Below, in pieces: positions 60,791 to 62,034 of a stretch of 62,034 nucleotides of DNA (position 1 is the stretch's first letter; each line of letters begins with the position of its first letter). A model generated the notes under the pieces. The model did not search any database and was not told the origin of the DNA. It saw nothing but the letters and a program-made list of their open reading frames with translations. Origin of the DNA: an uncultured Fenollaria sp. (GTDB taxonomy: Bacteria; Bacillota; Clostridia; Tissierellales; Peptoniphilaceae); the NCBI RefSeq assembly GCF_946221515.1, contig NZ_CAMJVK010000004.1:1-62034 (forward strand). Reading direction: 5' to 3'. The translations under genes and the position numbers were made by a program.

Positions 60791-61243
60791 ATTTCTGATT
60801 TAGAAGTTAATCAGGCTTTTTATTTTGAACGGTATGCCAAAAAACATTTAAAGGGGCATAATAAATTGACTATTCAACCCGAATATCAAAGAAATTATAT
60901 TTATAATGATGGAATTAGAGAAGTTGCTGTTATTAATTCAATTTTAAAGGGTTACCCTTTTGGGTTAATTTATTTTGTCGAAGTAGAAGGTGGTACTTAT
61001 GAGGTTCTAGACGGACAACAAAGAATTACAAGTATTGGTAGATATGTGAATGATCATTTTCCAATAAAAGTTTCTAATGGACTTTCCCAACTTGAACTTG
61101 ATTATTACTCGGGCAATGAAAGAGGAAGGCTTCTTTATGATAAGCTTGGATTTATTCAAGTTGGAGAGACTCCTAATGCCTTCATCTTGAAGGATGGAAC
61201 TCGATATAGCAGTATAAAAATGGTAAAGAGCATACAAAAGTGA
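60791..61243 (+). pseudogene. DUF262 (GmrSD-like) fragment joined to a GNAT acetyltransferase tail
   Basis: The open frame starts after a TAG at 60788; the first usable start is TTG 60866. Residues about 1-72 are DUF262 N-terminal sequence ([31 protein letters not shown]), the nucleotide-binding part of GmrS/GmrD-type restriction proteins. From about residue 82 it changes to the end of a GNAT acetyltransferase ([18 protein letters not shown]). Both parts are truncated. It is a recombination chimera and unlikely to be functional. Confidence 0.72.
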
Positions 61244-61315
61244 TAATTTAAGAATTATTAAATTACGTATGAGAGGTGTAAAAATGCTTTTCAAAGTGAA
61301 ATGGAATAAATATAC

Positions 61316-61343
61316 TTGACATTTTCATGGTATTTGATATAAT
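61316..61343 (+). promoter_or_regulatory. Promoter upstream of the ABC transporter
   Basis: TTGACA (61316-61321), 16-nt spacer, TATAAT (61338-61343). The transcript would meet a terminator hairpin at 61403-61432 before the gene. Confidence 0.75.
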
Positions 61344-61402
61344 AAAAGCACCGAAAGCCTTAGTACTTAAGGACAAGGTACTCTAATTGACATGAGTTAA
61401 AG

Positions 61403-61432
61403 CACAGGATTTCCTGTGCTTAATTTTTTATA
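61403..61432 (+). terminator. Leader terminator (possible attenuator)
   Basis: AAGCACAGG/CCTGTGCTT stem with a T-rich tail, 150 nt before the ABC gene. An upstream segment (GTACTTAAGGACAAGGTAC) could form an alternative hairpin. Confidence 0.65.
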
Positions 61433-61580
61433 ACTAAATTAATCTAATTATAGAACATTTTCAAATTTTTAGTCTCAGTACTAGATAAGATATTAAATTT
61501 TAAAAGAATTTTATCTTCCTTATGAAATCCTTAAGTTTATATTTTATACTAAGTTTATAAAATGAAGAGGAGGTTAATTT

Positions 61581-62034
61581 ATGGACAAATTTATATTAGA
61601 AACAAAAAATCTCACTAAAACTTTTGGAGAGCAAAAAGCAGTAGATAATATTTCTTTAAAAATAAAAGAGAATTCTATCTATGGCTTGTTAGGACCTAAT
61701 GGCGCTGGCAAATCGACTACATTAAAGATGATTACAGGAATGATTCATAAAACATCTGGTCAAATCTTTTTTGAAGGTCATGAGTGGAGTCGTGACGATT
61801 TATCAGATATTGGTGCCTTGATAGAAATGCCTGCCTTGTATGAGAACTTATCGGCTAGGGAAAATTTAAAAGTAAGGACACTCCTATTAGGATTACCAGA
61901 TTCTAGGATTGATGAAGTTTTGGAAATAGTAAGTTTAAAAGATACTGGCAAAAAGAAAAGTGGTCAGTTTTCTTTAGGCATGAAACAAAGGCTAGGTATC
62001 GCCATTGCCTTATTAAATAATCCTAAGCTTTTGA
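61581..62034 (+). CDS. ABC transporter ATP-binding protein, lantibiotic/bacitracin type (partial)
   Basis: The gene runs off the right edge; 151 codons are visible. Walker A is GPNGAGKST, the Q-loop region is GALIEMPALYENL and the signature is SLGMKQRLGIA, variants typical of BcrA/NisF/LanF-type exporters of peptide antibiotics. AAGAGGAGG precedes the ATG at 61581. A permease would be expected outside the window. It lies beside recombinase debris, consistent with transfer. Confidence 0.88.
   Translation, partial: MDKFILETKNLTKTFGEQKAVDNISLKIKENSIYGLLGPNGAGKSTTLKMITGMIHKTSGQIFFEGHEWSRDDLSDIGALIEMPALYENLSARENLKVRTLLLGLPDSRIDEVLEIVSLKDTGKKKSGQFSLGMKQRLGIAIALLNNPKLL

Overview
The window is the chromosomal origin region of a low-GC Gram-positive anaerobe. 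Gene content fits the Peptoniphilaceae / Tissierellia lineage, which is an inference: Firmicute-type origin gene order, an SLH-anchored S-layer, an RsbV/RsbW/sigma module and no sporulation genes. Two leading-strand gene runs diverge from oriC at about 12.2-12.45 kb. To the left, on the minus strand, run dnaA, dnaN, yaaA, recF, gyrB, gyrA, rsbV-like, rsbW-like, sigma factor, lplA and lipA. To the right, on the plus strand, run rpmH, rnpA, yidD, yidC, khpB/jag, mnmE, mnmG, a metallophosphoesterase, rsmG, a lipoprotein, parA, parB and a PhzF-like gene. Two identical 16-bp parS palindromes lie beside parAB. GyrA carries Leu at the position of E. coli Ser83, a classical fluoroquinolone-resistance site.

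From 25 to 39 kb the genome becomes accessory in character. It holds a folate cyclodeaminase-type gene and a 1.7-kb non-coding tract with a strongly promoted, terminated RNA gene on the minus strand. A major SLH S-layer protein follows, then an ImmA/IrrE peptidase plus FRG-domain pair bracketed by about 95-bp direct repeats. After that come an orphan sigma factor near DUF1659/DUF2922-like small proteins and a HicA/HicB/RelB-like/HicB toxin-antitoxin cluster. From 39 to 59 kb lie a 2,724-residue subtilisin-family protease with C-terminal SLH domains, a radical-SAM/DUF4130 pair, a DUF1538 membrane protein with a tandem PII-like partner, MsrAB, a luciferase-like oxidoreductase, a YARHG protein and a second S-layer-like SLH protein. 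The last 2.5 kb is a scrapyard of horizontally acquired DNA: a serine-recombinase relic, a DUF3021 gene, a DUF262/GNAT chimera and the start of a lantibiotic-type ABC transporter that runs off the window.

The most unusual content is non-coding. At least five families of 35-220 nt structured repeats sit mostly directly after stop codons. Copies differ by compensatory changes that keep long stems paired, and they nest inside one another. A separate family of exactly 18-bp phased repeats with an adjacent inverted repeat occurs at three loci. These are the best candidates for an undescribed system. All calls come from reading the sequence; no database search was run.
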